NCBI RefSeq assembly: GCF_015209595.1
Contig: NZ_JADEYS010000005.1
Location: 124,001-188,000, forward strand
Direction: 5' to 3'
From: Pontibacterium sinense
GTDB taxonomy: Bacteria > Pseudomonadota > Gammaproteobacteria > Pseudomonadales > Balneatricaceae
Length of the DNA stretch: 64,000 bases
The position numbers and the translations under genes were made by a program. The notes beneath the pieces were generated by a model. That model was not told where the DNA came from. It did no database searches and saw only the letters and a list, made by a program, of their open reading frames with translations. Shown in pieces: positions 36,250 to 46,011 of the stretch; position 1 is the first letter of the stretch, and each line of letters starts with the position of its first letter.

Positions 36250-39129
36250 ATGTTGCAGCATTTTGATCCAAACAAAGATTACGGCACTCCGGCGCGATTG
36301 TCAGAAAACCTGATTACCCTGCAGATTGATGGCGTAGCGGTGACGGTACCGGAAGGTACTTCAGTGCTGCGTGCCGCGGCGGAAGCCGATATCAATATTC
36401 CGAAACTCTGTGCCTCCGATAATCTGGAAGCCTTTGGTTCCTGCCGTATCTGTGCCGTTGAGATCGAAGGTCGTCGCGGTACGCCCGCATCCTGCACCAC
36501 CCCGGTGGAAGCGGGTATGCAGGTGAATACCCAGACCGACAAATTGGCCCGCTTGCGCCGCAATATCATGGAACTGTATATCTCCGACCACCCGCTGGAC
36601 TGTTTGACCTGTCCGAGCAACGGTGATTGTGAACTACAGGATATGGCCGGAGCGGTGGGTTTGCGCGAAGTGCGTTACGGCTTTAAGGGTGACAACCATC
36701 TGGATGCCCAGAAGGATGAATCTAACCCGTATTTCACCTTCGATCCGAGCAAATGTATTGTCTGCTCCCGCTGTGTGCGGGCCTGTGAAGAGGTGCAGGG
36801 CACCTTTGCGCTGACGATCTCCGGACGTGGTTTTGATTCCACCGTCTCGCCGGGTCAGGATCAGCCGTTTCTGGATTCAGAGTGTGTCTCCTGTGGCGCC
36901 TGCGTGCAGAGCTGCCCGACCTCGACACTGATGGAAAAATCGGTGATTGATGCGGGTCAGCCGGAGCACTCGGTGGTGACCACCTGTGCGTATTGTGGTG
37001 TGGGTTGTTCCTTTAAGGCTGACATGAAAGGCAGCGAAGTGATCCGCATGGTGCCGTATAAAGACGGACAGGCAAACCACGGCCACTCCTGCGTTAAAGG
37101 CCGTTTTGCGTTTGGTTACGCGACCCATGAAGATCGTATTACCCAGCCGATGATTCGTGACTCTATCGATCAGCCGTGGCAGGAAGTGTCCTGGGACGAG
37201 GCAATCAGTTTTGCCGCTGAACGTATGCGCGCTATTCAGGCTGAGCACGGCCGTGAAAGCATCGGGGGGATTACCTCATCACGTTGCACCAATGAAGAAA
37301 CTTATCTGGTACAGAAACTGATCCGTGCGGCGTTTGGTAACAACAATACCGATACCTGTGCCCGTGTGTGCCACTCGCCCACCGGTTACGGCCTGAAAAC
37401 CACGCTGGGTGAATCCGCTGGCACGCAGACATTTGATTCAGTGATGCACGCTGATCTGGTGATGGTGATTGGGGCGAACCCAACCGATGCCCATCCAGTG
37501 TTTGGGTCCCTGTTGAAACGCCGTCTACGTGAAGGCGCTAAGTTGATCGTCGTGGATCCGCGCCGTATCGATCTGGTGAAAAGCCCGCACGTTGAAACCC
37601 AGCATCACCTGAAGCTGCGTCCGGGTAGCAACGTGGCGTTTGTGAATGCCATGGCCCATGTGATCGTGACCGAAGGTCTGGAAGATAGTGCGTTTATCGC
37701 AGAGCGTTGTGAAGAACAGGCGTATCAGGCATGGCGTACCTTTATCTCCGAGCCGCAGCATGCACCGGAGCAGACTGAAGCGATCACCGGCATCCCTGCT
37801 GATGAACTGCGCAGTGCAGCCCGTCTGTACGCACAAGCGGGTAACGCGGCGATCTATTACGGCTTGGGTGTGACTGAGCACAGTCAGGGTTCCAGCATGG
37901 TAATGGGTATTGCCAATCTCGCGCTGGCGACCGGCAATATCGGTCGTGAAGGTGTGGGTGTAAACCCGCTGCGCGGTCAGAACAATGTGCAGGGGTCCTG
38001 TGATATGGGCTCCTTCCCGCATGAGTTGCCGGGATACCAGCATGTAGCAGATGATGCAGTACGCAGTCGCTTTGAAGCACGCTGGAATGTGGAACTGGAT
38101 AACGAACCGGGCCTGCGTATTCCGAACATGTTTGATGCGGCGCTGGATGGTACCTTCCGTGGCCTTTACTGCCAGGGTGAAGATATCGCCCAGTCCGATC
38201 CGAATACCAGCCATGTAGAGGCGGCGCTGAAGGCACTGGACTGTTTGATCGTGCAGGATATTTTCCTTAACGAAACCGCGAAGTTTGCCCATGTTTTCCT
38301 GCCGGGTTCATCTTTCCTGGAAAAAGACGGTACCTTTACCAATGCCGAGCGCCGCATTAACCGCGTGCGTAAGGTGATGCCACCTTTGGCAGGAAAAGCG
38401 GACTGGGAAGTGACGATGTTGCTGTCCAATGCCTTGGGTTATCCGATGGATTATCAGGATCCGTCCGAGATCATGGACGAGATCGCAGCTCTGACGCCAA
38501 CGTTTACCGGCGTGAGTTACGACCGTCTGGAAGAGCTGGGCAGTATTCAGTGGCCCTGTAATGAGTCTGCACCGGACGGAACACCGACGATGCACCTGGA
38601 GAGCTTCCCGATTGGTAAGGCGCACTTCGCCATTACCGAATACGTGGCAACGGAAGAACGTTCCAGTCGCCGCTTCCCGCTGTTGCTGACAACGGGGCGT
38701 ATTCTGTCCCAATACAATGTCGGTGCTCAGACACGTCGTACCGATAATCAGGTGTGGCATGATGAAGATGTGCTGGAACTGCATCCGCACGATGCCGAGG
38801 AGCGGGGTGTGAACGAGGGTGATTGGTTGGGTGTTGCCAGCCGTGCCGGTGAGACTGTGATGCGTGCGCGTATCAGCGATCGTATGCAGCCAGGTGTGGT
38901 CTATACGACGTTCCATCATCCAGGCAGTGGTGCCAACGTTGTCACGACCGATAACTCGGATTGGGCGACCAACTGTCCTGAGTACAAGGTTACCGCGGTG
39001 CAAGTGGTTAAGGTGAACCAGCCATCGGAATGGCAGGAGCGTTATCGCAACTTTGATGAACAACAGCAGGCATTGCTGGCCAAGGCACGCGCCGAAGGGC
39101 GTGGTCGTAAGTCCCGCAGCAGGGTATAG
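36250..39129 (+). CDS. fdsA: NAD-dependent formate dehydrogenase, catalytic alpha subunit
   Basis: 959 residues. N-terminal NuoG-like [2Fe-2S] domain (C54, C65, C68, C82) and His-Cys cluster (H114, C118, C121, C127); two [4Fe-4S] clusters (C169/172/175/179 and C212/215/218/222); then the molybdopterin oxidoreductase with its own [4Fe-4S] (C246, C249, C253, C281). The Mo ligand is a cysteine, C374, followed by H375 in ARVCHSPTGYG, so this is not a selenoenzyme. It is the bis-MGD catalytic subunit of a cytoplasmic, NAD-linked enzyme related to those of Cupriavidus and Rhodobacter. Confidence 0.97.
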   Translation: MLQHFDPNKDYGTPARLSENLITLQIDGVAVTVPEGTSVLRAAAEADINIPKLCASDNLEAFGSCRICAVEIEGRRGTPASCTTPVEAGMQVNTQTDKLARLRRNIMELYISDHPLDCLTCPSNGDCELQDMAGAVGLREVRYGFKGDNHLDAQKDESNPYFTFDPSKCIVCSRCVRACEEVQGTFALTISGRGFDSTVSPGQDQPFLDSECVSCGACVQSCPTSTLMEKSVIDAGQPEHSVVTTCAYCGVGCSFKADMKGSEVIRMVPYKDGQANHGHSCVKGRFAFGYATHEDRITQPMIRDSIDQPWQEVSWDEAISFAAERMRAIQAEHGRESIGGITSSRCTNEETYLVQKLIRAAFGNNNTDTCARVCHSPTGYGLKTTLGESAGTQTFDSVMHADLVMVIGANPTDAHPVFGSLLKRRLREGAKLIVVDPRRIDLVKSPHVETQHHLKLRPGSNVAFVNAMAHVIVTEGLEDSAFIAERCEEQAYQAWRTFISEPQHAPEQTEAITGIPADELRSAARLYAQAGNAAIYYGLGVTEHSQGSSMVMGIANLALATGNIGREGVGVNPLRGQNNVQGSCDMGSFPHELPGYQHVADDAVRSRFEARWNVELDNEPGLRIPNMFDAALDGTFRGLYCQGEDIAQSDPNTSHVEAALKALDCLIVQDIFLNETAKFAHVFLPGSSFLEKDGTFTNAERRINRVRKVMPPLAGKADWEVTMLLSNALGYPMDYQDPSEIMDEIAALTPTFTGVSYDRLEELGSIQWPCNESAPDGTPTMHLESFPIGKAHFAITEYVATEERSSRRFPLLLTTGRILSQYNVGAQTRRTDNQVWHDEDVLELHPHDAEERGVNEGDWLGVASRAGETVMRARISDRMQPGVVYTTFHHPGSGANVVTTDNSDWATNCPEYKVTAVQVVKVNQPSEWQERYRNFDEQQQALLAKARAEGRGRKSRSRV

Positions 39130-39987
39130 ATGATGGCCGCCCGACCTGTACAGCACGCTAAGCGGGAGCAACCGCCCACCGAACAGGATCGCTGTTATGT
39201 GTCCGTCTCGGTGGAGCGTTTCCAGCAAGATGGCAATACGCAGGCAGATGATCTGATCGCGCAGGAAGTGCCGGTTGCATTGATCTACAACGGCATCTCC
39301 CATGTGGTGATGATGGCGTCCCCCAGTGACCTGGAAGACTTTGCAGTGGGCTTTAGCCTGAGTGAAGGAATTATCGAACAGGTTGCTGAGGTCTACGACA
39401 TCGTTGTTCAGTATGATCCGGAAAATCTGCTGGCCGGTGTGGAAGTACACCTGAGTATTGCTGCGCAACGTCAGATGGAACTGAAGAAACGGCGGCGTAA
39501 TCTGACAGGGCGCACCGGGTGTGGTCTGTGTGGGGCTGAGTCTCTGCAGGAGGTGATGCGTCCGGTAGGCCATGTCGAAGCGCAACCGTTGGTTGAGGGT
39601 CAGGCTGTTGAAGCGGCGGTTGCCGCGTTGGCAAAACACCAGCCTTTGCAAGCGATGACCGGAGCGTTTCATGGTGCGGCATGGTGTGACGGGCAGGGCA
39701 ATATCCTGCAGCTACGGGAAGATATTGGACGCCATAATGCGCTGGATAAGCTGCTGGGGTATCTGCGCCGTAGTGAGATCGAGTTGAACACAGGTTTTGT
39801 CCTGGTATCCAGTCGGGCCAGTTACGAAATGGTTTATAAAAGCAGCCGTTGTGGTGTTGCAACGCTGGTGGCTGTATCAGCGCCCACCGCACTGGCTCTA
39901 AAAATGGCGCAGGAAGCGGGGTTAAACTTAATTGGGTTTGCCCGTCCCGGCCGTCACGTGGTGTATCACCGCGCTACTGAAGAATAA
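39130..39987 (+). CDS. fdhD: Formate dehydrogenase sulfurtransferase FdhD (FdsC)
   Basis: 285 residues. FdhD passes sulfur from a cysteine desulfurase to the molybdenum cofactor before it is inserted into formate dehydrogenase. The essential CxxC appears as TGCGLCGAE (C131, C134), and the conserved DIGRHNALDKLLG and VSSRASYEMVYK motifs follow. It starts right after the fdsA stop; a second ATG at 39133 is better spaced from AGGG and may be the real start. It takes the fdsC position of the fdsGBACD order. Confidence 0.95.
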   Translation: MMAARPVQHAKREQPPTEQDRCYVSVSVERFQQDGNTQADDLIAQEVPVALIYNGISHVVMMASPSDLEDFAVGFSLSEGIIEQVAEVYDIVVQYDPENLLAGVEVHLSIAAQRQMELKKRRRNLTGRTGCGLCGAESLQEVMRPVGHVEAQPLVEGQAVEAAVAALAKHQPLQAMTGAFHGAAWCDGQGNILQLREDIGRHNALDKLLGYLRRSEIELNTGFVLVSSRASYEMVYKSSRCGVATLVAVSAPTALALKMAQEAGLNLIGFARPGRHVVYHRATEE

Positions 39988-40003
39988 AGAGGAATACCAA
40001 ACG

Positions 40004-40219
40004 ATGGGGAGTCATCAGCTAGCCAGCCTGATCCGGATGGCCAATCAGATCGCCGAGAATAATCGTCATGTGGGGGATGATGCCGCAGTTGCTCATGTGG
40101 TTTCGGGTCACCTGAGTCGCTTCTGGGCGCGTTCAATGAAACAGCAGATACAGGCGTACTTAGAGGCCGGGGGAGAAGAATTGAATCCGGCTGCTCGGGT
40201 GGCTATTGCACAACTTTAA
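40004..40219 (+). CDS. fdsD: NAD-dependent formate dehydrogenase, delta subunit
   Basis: 71 residues from ATG 40004 (MGSHQLASLIRMANQIAENN), preceded by AAGAGGA about 10 bases upstream; an open frame extends to 39932 inside fdhD, but that part is not FdsD-like. This small helical subunit ends the fds operon in other bacteria and is needed for an active holoenzyme. The family is small, and recognition rests on the N-terminal pattern and synteny. Confidence 0.88.
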   Translation: MGSHQLASLIRMANQIAENNRHVGDDAAVAHVVSGHLSRFWARSMKQQIQAYLEAGGEELNPAARVAIAQL

Positions 40220-40223
40220 CCAA

Positions 40224-40252
40224 GTGTGCTGGTTGTATTTTCGCCAGTGCAC
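40224..40252 (+). terminator. Possible weak terminator after fdsD
   Basis: GTGTGCTGG (40224-40232) and CCAGTGCAC (40244-40252) form a 9-bp stem with two wobble pairs and an 11-base loop, followed at a short distance by TTTT and TTT. It is weaker than the other terminators here. Confidence 0.4.
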
Positions 40253-40263
40253 AACGCTTTTGC

Positions 40264-40291
40264 TTTACAGCAAAGGATAAAACTCTATTAT
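40264..40291 (+). promoter_or_regulatory. Predicted promoter of the RfbD-like gene
   Basis: TTTACA (40264-40269), 16-base spacer, TATTAT (40286-40291). It would give a leader of about 73 bases. Confidence 0.5.
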
Positions 40292-40370
40292 CGAAAGAAT
40301 TAGCAGATTTATTCAGTGGTCTGACGCCACAGTATTGATGTTGTTCTGAAGGATAGGTTTTACGCCGAAT

Positions 40371-41300
40371 ATGACGTTCGAAGATTACACACAGCCTGTA
40401 AAAATTCTGGTGACAGGCGCCACCGGACAGGTCGGTTCTGCCATTGTGCAGGGGGCTGACGATGAGCCTTTTTTCTCGGTCGTCGGTTTGGGACCGAAGG
40501 AACTGGATATCACGTCGCAAGAGCAGATTCGCGAGAAGCTGGATCTGTATCTGCCCGATTACGTCATAAACTGTGCGGGTTTTAACGGTGTTGATGCGGC
40601 TCAGCATGAGCATGAGCGCTGTTATGCCGTAAACGCCGAAGGTGTAGAGAAGCTGGCCGCGGCCTGTGGAGATCTCTCTATCCCGGTAGTACATCTTTCC
40701 AGTGATTTTGTCTTCGACGGTCACTATGACAGTGGTTATCGTGAAGACGATGAAGTGTCCCCGCTGGGGGTATATGGCGACAGTAAATGGCAGGGTGAAG
40801 AAGCGTTGCGCCGTGTTTTGCCGCAACACCTGATTCTGCGCGCTAGCTGGATATTTAGCGAAAGCGGTAATAACTTTGTGACACGAACGTTGGAGCGTGC
40901 GCGTTCGCAGTTGGAAATCAAAGCCGTGAATGATCGTATCGGTAACCCAACCGCTGCCTCCGACCTGGCCCGTGTGGTGCTGGCGATGCTGAAGCAGATA
41001 CACAATGGCGCTGAAGCCTGGGGTACGTATCACTACTGTGGTGCGGAAGTGACGAACCGCTACAGTTTCTGCAAAGAAATTATTTCTCTGGCGATGGGAT
41101 ATGAAGAGTTGGCGATGGAAAAACTGACGTCAGTCAGCGCCAGTCATTACCCTAAAGAAGCGCAGCGCCCCAGCTCATCTGTGCTGGAGTGTAAAAAACT
41201 GCTCAATACCTTTGGTATCCATCAGCGGCCTTGGCGTAGTGATCTGTCAGAAGTTATCCGCTTTCACTATCAGAGCCGCAAACAGGCACTGCAAGACTAA
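40371..41300 (+). CDS. RfbD-like NAD(P)-dependent sugar-nucleotide reductase (orphan)
   Basis: 309 residues of the extended SDR / dTDP-4-dehydrorhamnose reductase family: nucleotide-binding TGATGQVG (15-22), the strand SSDFVFDG, and the catalytic YxxxK as YGDSK (Y135, K139). The C-terminal part has RYSFCKEII and an SSSVLECKKL segment like RfbD substrate-binding regions. No other rhamnose (rml) or polysaccharide genes surround it, so the substrate is unknown; a role in RNA or thiolation chemistry cannot be excluded. The ATG lacks a close Shine-Dalgarno (AAGGA is 17 bases upstream). Confidence 0.8.
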   Translation: MTFEDYTQPVKILVTGATGQVGSAIVQGADDEPFFSVVGLGPKELDITSQEQIREKLDLYLPDYVINCAGFNGVDAAQHEHERCYAVNAEGVEKLAAACGDLSIPVVHLSSDFVFDGHYDSGYREDDEVSPLGVYGDSKWQGEEALRRVLPQHLILRASWIFSESGNNFVTRTLERARSQLEIKAVNDRIGNPTAASDLARVVLAMLKQIHNGAEAWGTYHYCGAEVTNRYSFCKEIISLAMGYEELAMEKLTSVSASHYPKEAQRPSSSVLECKKLLNTFGIHQRPWRSDLSEVIRFHYQSRKQALQD

Positions 41301-41315
41301 TCCCCGGCGGGGCCG

Positions 41316-41702
41316 TCAGAGTATCAGCCAGGGTTCAGGGTGGTGAGTCAGCGCCACCGCAACGATATAACCGGCTGTACAGATCGCGCCCGTTAAGGCC
41401 GCAATGCGTATTGCTCGGGTCCGTCCACGACGCAGCGCGATACTGCCCAACACAATATAAACCAGCAATCCCAGAACTTTTGCTGTCAGCCAGCTGTCCA
41501 CAAAAGGATACTGCTGTAGTTTGAAGGCCAGAGTTCCGGCGCTGACCAGCAGAACGGTATCGACGATGTCAGGTCCGATCCGCATCCAGCGTTTACTGAG
41601 TAGGCGTGGTTTCTGCATCATGCACCAGCCACGAAAGAGGAAAAATGTCAGGCTGAGAATAACCGCCGTGACATGAATATGTTTTATTGCCAGATAGCTC
41701 AT
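41316..41702 (-). CDS. SirB2-family inner membrane protein
   Basis: 128 residues with four hydrophobic segments (about 8-25, 45-62, 70-88, 100-118) and conserved HIHVTAVILSLTFFLFRG at the N-terminus, typical of SirB2. The family is widespread in proteobacteria, and its biochemical role is unknown. It is convergent with the RfbD-like gene (15-base gap) and divergent from moaA. Confidence 0.8.
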   Translation of the reverse strand: MSYLAIKHIHVTAVILSLTFFLFRGWCMMQKPRLLSKRWMRIGPDIVDTVLLVSAGTLAFKLQQYPFVDSWLTAKVLGLLVYIVLGSIALRRGRTRAIRIAALTGAICTAGYIVAVALTHHPEPWLIL

Positions 41703-41771
41703 TTTTGAATATCTAATGGGTATAAGGATATAGCCAAAATTTCCGTGCTAAGATGGGCGTATGTTTTTTAT

Positions 41772-41806
41772 ACAGTGTCGTATATTAGATCTATATAAAG
41801 CACTGT
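41772..41806. promoter_or_regulatory. Candidate operator upstream of moaA
   Basis: Imperfect 35-bp palindrome centred on 41789: ACAGTG-N3-TATAT-N7-ATATA-N3-CACTGT. The TATAT core with 6-7 base spacing resembles the ModE box of enteric molybdate genes. It lies 20-54 bases before the moaA ATG, a position suited to a repressor or activator. No riboswitch-sized leader is present. Confidence 0.45.
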
Positions 41807-41825
41807 GCATTGATATTGGTTAGTT

Positions 41826-42836
41826 ATGAACTCTCAATCTGAACAACAAAAACAAGCACTGATTGATGACTTCGGCCGCCGCGTTGATTATGTCCGTTTA
41901 TCGGTGACCGATCGCTGCGACTTCCGCTGTGTGTATTGCATGAGCGAGAAGATGGAGTTTCTGCCCAAGCAGCAAGTGCTGACGCTCGAAGAGATCTACA
42001 ACGTTGCCGCATCGTTTTCTGATCTGGGTGTTAAAAAAATCCGACTGACTGGCGGTGAGCCGCTGGTACGCCGTGGCGTGATGGACCTGATTCGCGAGAT
42101 CGGCAAGTTGCCGGTGGATCTGGTGATTACTACCAACGGTTCCCAGTTGGGGCATATGGCCGGTGATCTGAAAGACGCAGGTGTATCCCGCCTCAATATC
42201 AGCCTCGACAGTCTGCAGCGTGATCGTTTTCAGCGTATGACCCGCAGCGACAAACTTGATCAGGTGCTGGCAGGTATTGATGCCGCACGTGAAGCCGGGT
42301 TTGAGCGTATCAAACTGAATGCTGTGGTGATGCGCGGTCGTAATGATGACGAAGTGTTGGATCTGGTCGATTTCGCCCGTGATAAGCAGATTGATGTCAG
42401 CTTTATCGAAGAGATGCCCCTCGGCGGTATTACGGAGCATGACCGAGCTGAAGCGTATTGTTCCAGTGATGAAGTGCAGCAGATTATCGAGCAACGTTAT
42501 CCCTTGCTGGCGACCACCGAGCGCACCGCCGGACCGTCTCGTTATTTCCGTATGAACGACAGTGATAGTCGGGTGGGTTTTATCTCACCTCACAGCCACA
42601 ACTTCTGTAGCGAATGTAACCGTGTGCGGGTGACCGTTGAAGGCCGTCTGTTACTCTGCCTGGGTAATGAGCACTCGGTGGATCTGCGCAAGGTGATGCG
42701 TGCTAATCCGGGTGACCGCGCATTGCTGCAGCAGGCGATCATTGATTCCATGCATCTCAAACCTGAACGTCATTGGTTTGATCTGGAAGACGATGAGCCG
42801 CAGATTATCCGCTTTATGAATATGACTGGGGGCTGA
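41826..42836 (+). CDS. moaA: GTP 3',8-cyclase (molybdopterin biosynthesis MoaA)
   Basis: 336 residues. Radical SAM enzyme that, with MoaC, converts GTP to cyclic pyranopterin monophosphate. The N-terminal [4Fe-4S] ligands C31, C35 and C38 (CDFRCVYC), the TGGEPL motif, the C-terminal substrate-binding cluster C261, C264 and C278 (FCSECNRVR and CLG), and the conserved C-terminal Gly-Gly (MTGG) are all present. Its start has no clear Shine-Dalgarno. First gene of the cofactor block. Confidence 0.97.
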   Translation: MNSQSEQQKQALIDDFGRRVDYVRLSVTDRCDFRCVYCMSEKMEFLPKQQVLTLEEIYNVAASFSDLGVKKIRLTGGEPLVRRGVMDLIREIGKLPVDLVITTNGSQLGHMAGDLKDAGVSRLNISLDSLQRDRFQRMTRSDKLDQVLAGIDAAREAGFERIKLNAVVMRGRNDDEVLDLVDFARDKQIDVSFIEEMPLGGITEHDRAEAYCSSDEVQQIIEQRYPLLATTERTAGPSRYFRMNDSDSRVGFISPHSHNFCSECNRVRVTVEGRLLLCLGNEHSVDLRKVMRANPGDRALLQQAIIDSMHLKPERHWFDLEDDEPQIIRFMNMTGG

Positions 42837-42856
42837 TTAGCGTCAGCCTTTTCCCT

Positions 42857-42880
42857 CACCGCTGTTGTGATACAGTGGTG
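42857..42880 (+). other. Hairpin between moaA and moaB
   Basis: CACCGCTGT (42857-42865) pairs with ACAGTGGTG (42872-42880), one G-T pair, followed by the weakly T-rich CCTTTCTTCGATTTT. It could be a leaky terminator separating moaA from the later genes. Confidence 0.4.
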
Positions 42881-42955
42881 CCTTTCTTCGATTTTGCGCA
42901 CCTGTTATAGGTCTGCGCACGCACTTATTTGCCATAGTTTCAGGAGTTTCCAACA

Positions 42956-43495
42956 ATGGGCCACGCATCCGCCAAGGCTGAGTTTATTCCGCTGAATATC
43001 GCTGTTCTGACTGTTTCTGATACCCGTGATGAGGTGACCGATAAATCCGGTCTGACACTGGTTGAATGCCTTCAGGCTGCGGGTCACACACTGGTTGAGA
43101 AAAAGATTGTTAAGGACGATGTCTATCAGATGCGTGCGGTGACCTCCCAGTGGATCGCAGACCCTCAGGTACAGGTGATTGTTTCTACCGGCGGTACCGG
43201 ATTCGCGAATCGTGACTCTACGCCAGAAGCGATGAAACCGCTCTTCGACAAGGAGATTGAAGGGTTTGGTGAGTTGTTCCGTCAAGTTTCTTTCGAAGAG
43301 ATCGGCACCTCCACTATTCAGTCCCGGGCGATTGGTGGTTTGGCGAATGGCACCGTGATCTTCTGTTTGCCAGGTTCCACCGGTGCTTGCCGTACCGGCT
43401 GGGAGAAGGTGATCAAAGATCAGCTAGATAATCGTTTCCGTCCATGCAACTTTGTAGAAATGATCCTGAAACACAGCGCTCAGGGCGCGAACTAA
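42956..43495 (+). CDS. moaB: Molybdenum cofactor biosynthesis protein B (MoaB/Mog family)
   Basis: 179 residues with the molybdopterin-binding fold motifs LTVSDTRDEVTDKSG, VSTGGTGFANRDSTPEA and FCLPGSTGACRTGW. Proteins of this family adenylylate molybdopterin (Mog activity) or are of uncertain role (E. coli MoaB). The sequence cannot separate these with certainty, though length and motifs fit MoaB. The 119-base spacer upstream has a hairpin; moeA follows 42 bases later. Confidence 0.9.
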   Translation: MGHASAKAEFIPLNIAVLTVSDTRDEVTDKSGLTLVECLQAAGHTLVEKKIVKDDVYQMRAVTSQWIADPQVQVIVSTGGTGFANRDSTPEAMKPLFDKEIEGFGELFRQVSFEEIGTSTIQSRAIGGLANGTVIFCLPGSTGACRTGWEKVIKDQLDNRFRPCNFVEMILKHSAQGAN

Positions 43496-43537
43496 GGCGG
43501 CCTTGGGCCGTGTCTTGGTAGGAATAAGGAGAGAGCA

Positions 43538-44755
43538 ATGAGCAGCTGTGATAATCCGGGTCTGATGCCAATCGACGAAGCGTTGTCTCGTCTGCTGGGT
43601 AATACGGTGGCGACTACTGATATTGAGACGATTGCCGTCGCCGATGCTGTGGGCCGCGTTTTGGCTGATTCGCCGGTTGCTGCGGTGGATGTACCACCCG
43701 CAGACAATAGCAGCATGGACGGTTACGTGGTGAACATTGCCGATCTGCATGCGGAGCAGGAAACTGCCCTCACAGTCAGTGCCCGGATCCCTGCAGGTCA
43801 GGCACCGGGTACGCTGCAGTCAGGGACCTGTGCACGGATCTTTACCGGTGCAGAGATTCCTGCGGGGGCCGATGCGGTGGTGATGCAGGAGCAAACCCGC
43901 ATTGAGGGTGAGCGTGTGGTGTTCCCGGCAGCTGTAAAGTCGATGCAAAATATCCGTCCGCAAGGTCAGGATATTCAACAAGGGGCCGCCACGCTGGCCA
44001 AAGGGACCCGATTGCAGCCCGCCGATCTGGGTGTGCTGGCCTCGACGGGGTTGGCCGAAGTGCAGGCCTATCGCCCTCTCAAAGTCGCGCTGCTGTGCAC
44101 CGGCGATGAGCTGGTGGAACCGGGGCAGCCGTTGGCTGCGGGGCAGATCTATAACTCCAATCGTTTTCTGCTGGCCGGTTTGGTTGAAAAGCTAGGCATG
44201 CAGCTGGTCGATCTCGGGCGGGTGCATGATACTGCAGAAGATACCGAACGCGCTTTGCGTGAAGCCGCGCAGCAGGCGGATGTGATTATCAGCACTGGCG
44301 GTGTATCGGTGGGTGAAGAAGATCATGTAAAAGGGGTGGTCGAAAAGCTCGGCCGCCTCGACCTGTGGCGTATCAAAATCAAACCGGGTAAGCCGCTGGC
44401 GTATGGTCAGGTGCAAGGCGTTCCATTTTTTGGTTTGCCGGGCAACCCCGCATCTAGCCTGATTACCTTCTGTCTGTTGGCGCGTCCCTGCCTGCTGAAA
44501 CAGCAAGGCGCAGAGGTTGAAGCGCCGCTGATGTTACAAGCGCCGGCAGGTTTTACCCGTAATCGAGCGATCGTGCGGCAGGAATATCTGCGGGCGCGTT
44601 TTGAAAACGGGCGTATCGTACCGTTTGCGAATCAAAGTTCCGGGATGTTGTCATCAGCCAGCTGGGCGAACGGTCTGGCGGTGATCGCACCGGATATTCA
44701 GGTCGCTGAAGGTGATCTTGTCGGCTTTATTCCCTTCTCTGAACTTCTTTCATGA
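43538..44755 (+). CDS. moeA: Molybdopterin molybdenumtransferase MoeA
   Basis: 405 residues. MoeA inserts molybdate into adenylylated molybdopterin. Recognisable parts are the N-terminal [20 protein letters not shown], the [20 protein letters not shown] domain II boundary, the catalytic-domain [17 protein letters not shown], and the substrate loop [11 protein letters not shown]. The ATG follows AAGGAGAG. It ends before a stem-loop that may end the transcript in part. Confidence 0.97.
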   Translation: MSSCDNPGLMPIDEALSRLLGNTVATTDIETIAVADAVGRVLADSPVAAVDVPPADNSSMDGYVVNIADLHAEQETALTVSARIPAGQAPGTLQSGTCARIFTGAEIPAGADAVVMQEQTRIEGERVVFPAAVKSMQNIRPQGQDIQQGAATLAKGTRLQPADLGVLASTGLAEVQAYRPLKVALLCTGDELVEPGQPLAAGQIYNSNRFLLAGLVEKLGMQLVDLGRVHDTAEDTERALREAAQQADVIISTGGVSVGEEDHVKGVVEKLGRLDLWRIKIKPGKPLAYGQVQGVPFFGLPGNPASSLITFCLLARPCLLKQQGAEVEAPLMLQAPAGFTRNRAIVRQEYLRARFENGRIVPFANQSSGMLSSASWANGLAVIAPDIQVAEGDLVGFIPFSELLS

Positions 44756-44761
44756 TCTGTG

Positions 44762-44797
44762 CAGCAGCGGGCGGATTATTGATCCGTGTCGCTGCTG
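44762..44797 (+). terminator. Stem-loop after moeA (possible terminator)
   Basis: CAGCAGCG (44762-44769) pairs with CGCTGCTG (44790-44797), and GGAT with ATCC inside, separated by a small internal loop. The downstream bases are only moderately T-rich, so termination is uncertain. Confidence 0.35.
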
Positions 44798-44880
44798 TGT
44801 ATTCTTACGCTGTAAGTTGCCGCTTAAAACGGTAAAATGGGCGACTTTTTTCAACATCTGGTAATAAAACTGAGGGGCTA

Positions 44881-46011
44881 ATGGCAGAGCAGCAGGATCC
44901 GTTTCGCGAGATTCGTCCATATAAGGATCAGGAAGTAGCTGAGGTGCTCAACCGACTGCTGTACAACGATGAACTGATCTCGGCAATTACTGGTTATCAG
45001 TTTCCGAACGCCTCGAAGTATCTCAGCTGGTTGTTGAAACCTGTTGTCAGGATCGCTCTGGCGCGCGAGATGGGTGATGTGAATAACGTCCGTGACTTCC
45101 AGGTGTTGGTGGCGAAGTACATGGAGAAGATGGTTGCCCGCAGCACGACCAAGCTCAGCTGCTCGGGCATCGATCAGTTGGATCCGGGTGAGTCCTATCT
45201 GTTTATCTCCAACCACCGTGATATCGCCATGGATCCGGCGTTTGTTAACTGGGTACGTTTCCAGTACGGCATGGATACGCTGCGTATCGCGATTGGTGAC
45301 AACCTGCTGCGCAAGCCCTATGTGTCTGATCTGATGCGCCTGAATAAGAGCTTTATTGTCAATCGCTCTGCGACCGCACCGCGTGAAGTGATGAAAGCCC
45401 TGACTCAGTTATCGACCTATATCGATCACAGCATTGTGCACGATGGTCAGTCCATCTGGATCGCGCAACAGGAAGGCCGCGCAAAAGACGGTAACGACCA
45501 GACTGATCCAACCATCCTGAAGATGTTTTATATGTCTCACCGCAAAGCGAAGCGTAGCTTCAGTGAGGCGATGGGACGGTTGAACATTGTGCCGGTTTCC
45601 ATCTCATATGAGTATGATCCTTGCGATGCGCTGAAAGCAAACGAGCTGTATGCGCTGCAAAAGGATGGCGAGTACGAAAAAGGGCAGTTTGAGGATATTG
45701 AAAGTATCGTCAAAGGCATCACCGGTAACAAAGGACGTGTACATGTGGCCTTTGGTGAAGTGGTGCGGGGCGATTTCGAAACGCCGGAAGCGATGGCAGA
45801 AGAGATTGATCGCCAGATCCGCGGAAACTACCACCTGCATAGCTCTAACCTGATCGCTGCTGGATGTGGTGATGAAACCAGTGCTGAAGAGCAGGCTGAA
45901 TTTAATGCTAGGCTGGAGTCCGTCGCGCCGGGTGCACGCGAAATTTTGCGTGAAATGTATGCGAACCCCGTGATGAACCAGCGCAAGGCTAAGGCCCAGG
46001 AGAACTCATGA
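44881..46011 (+). CDS. PlsC/GPAT-like glycerophospholipid acyltransferase
   Basis: 376 residues. The acyltransferase HX4D motif is NHRDIAMD (H112, D117), and the second motif is QQEGRAKDG (E198, R200). N- and C-terminal extensions of about 100 and 110 residues make it longer than PlsC. It would acylate glycerol-3-phosphate or a lysolipid; the true substrate is unknown. It overlaps moaC by four bases (ATGA), which ties its translation to cofactor synthesis genes, an unexpected pairing. Confidence 0.85.
   Translation: MAEQQDPFREIRPYKDQEVAEVLNRLLYNDELISAITGYQFPNASKYLSWLLKPVVRIALAREMGDVNNVRDFQVLVAKYMEKMVARSTTKLSCSGIDQLDPGESYLFISNHRDIAMDPAFVNWVRFQYGMDTLRIAIGDNLLRKPYVSDLMRLNKSFIVNRSATAPREVMKALTQLSTYIDHSIVHDGQSIWIAQQEGRAKDGNDQTDPTILKMFYMSHRKAKRSFSEAMGRLNIVPVSISYEYDPCDALKANELYALQKDGEYEKGQFEDIESIVKGITGNKGRVHVAFGEVVRGDFETPEAMAEEIDRQIRGNYHLHSSNLIAAGCGDETSAEEQAEFNARLESVAPGAREILREMYANPVMNQRKAKAQENS

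Noticed and set aside
36250-39129. Selenocysteine formate dehydrogenase
   Set aside because: fdsA has no in-frame TGA; the Mo ligand position is Cys374 in ARVCHSPTGYG.
34173-40219. Horizontal transfer of the fds operon
   Set aside because: Base and codon use look like those of the flanking genes, and there are no transposase, tRNA or repeat boundaries. No support was seen in the sequence itself.
41703-41825. Moco riboswitch upstream of moaA
   Set aside because: The spacer is only 123 bases, is shared with a divergent gene, and shows a palindromic operator-like element rather than the multi-stem riboswitch fold.
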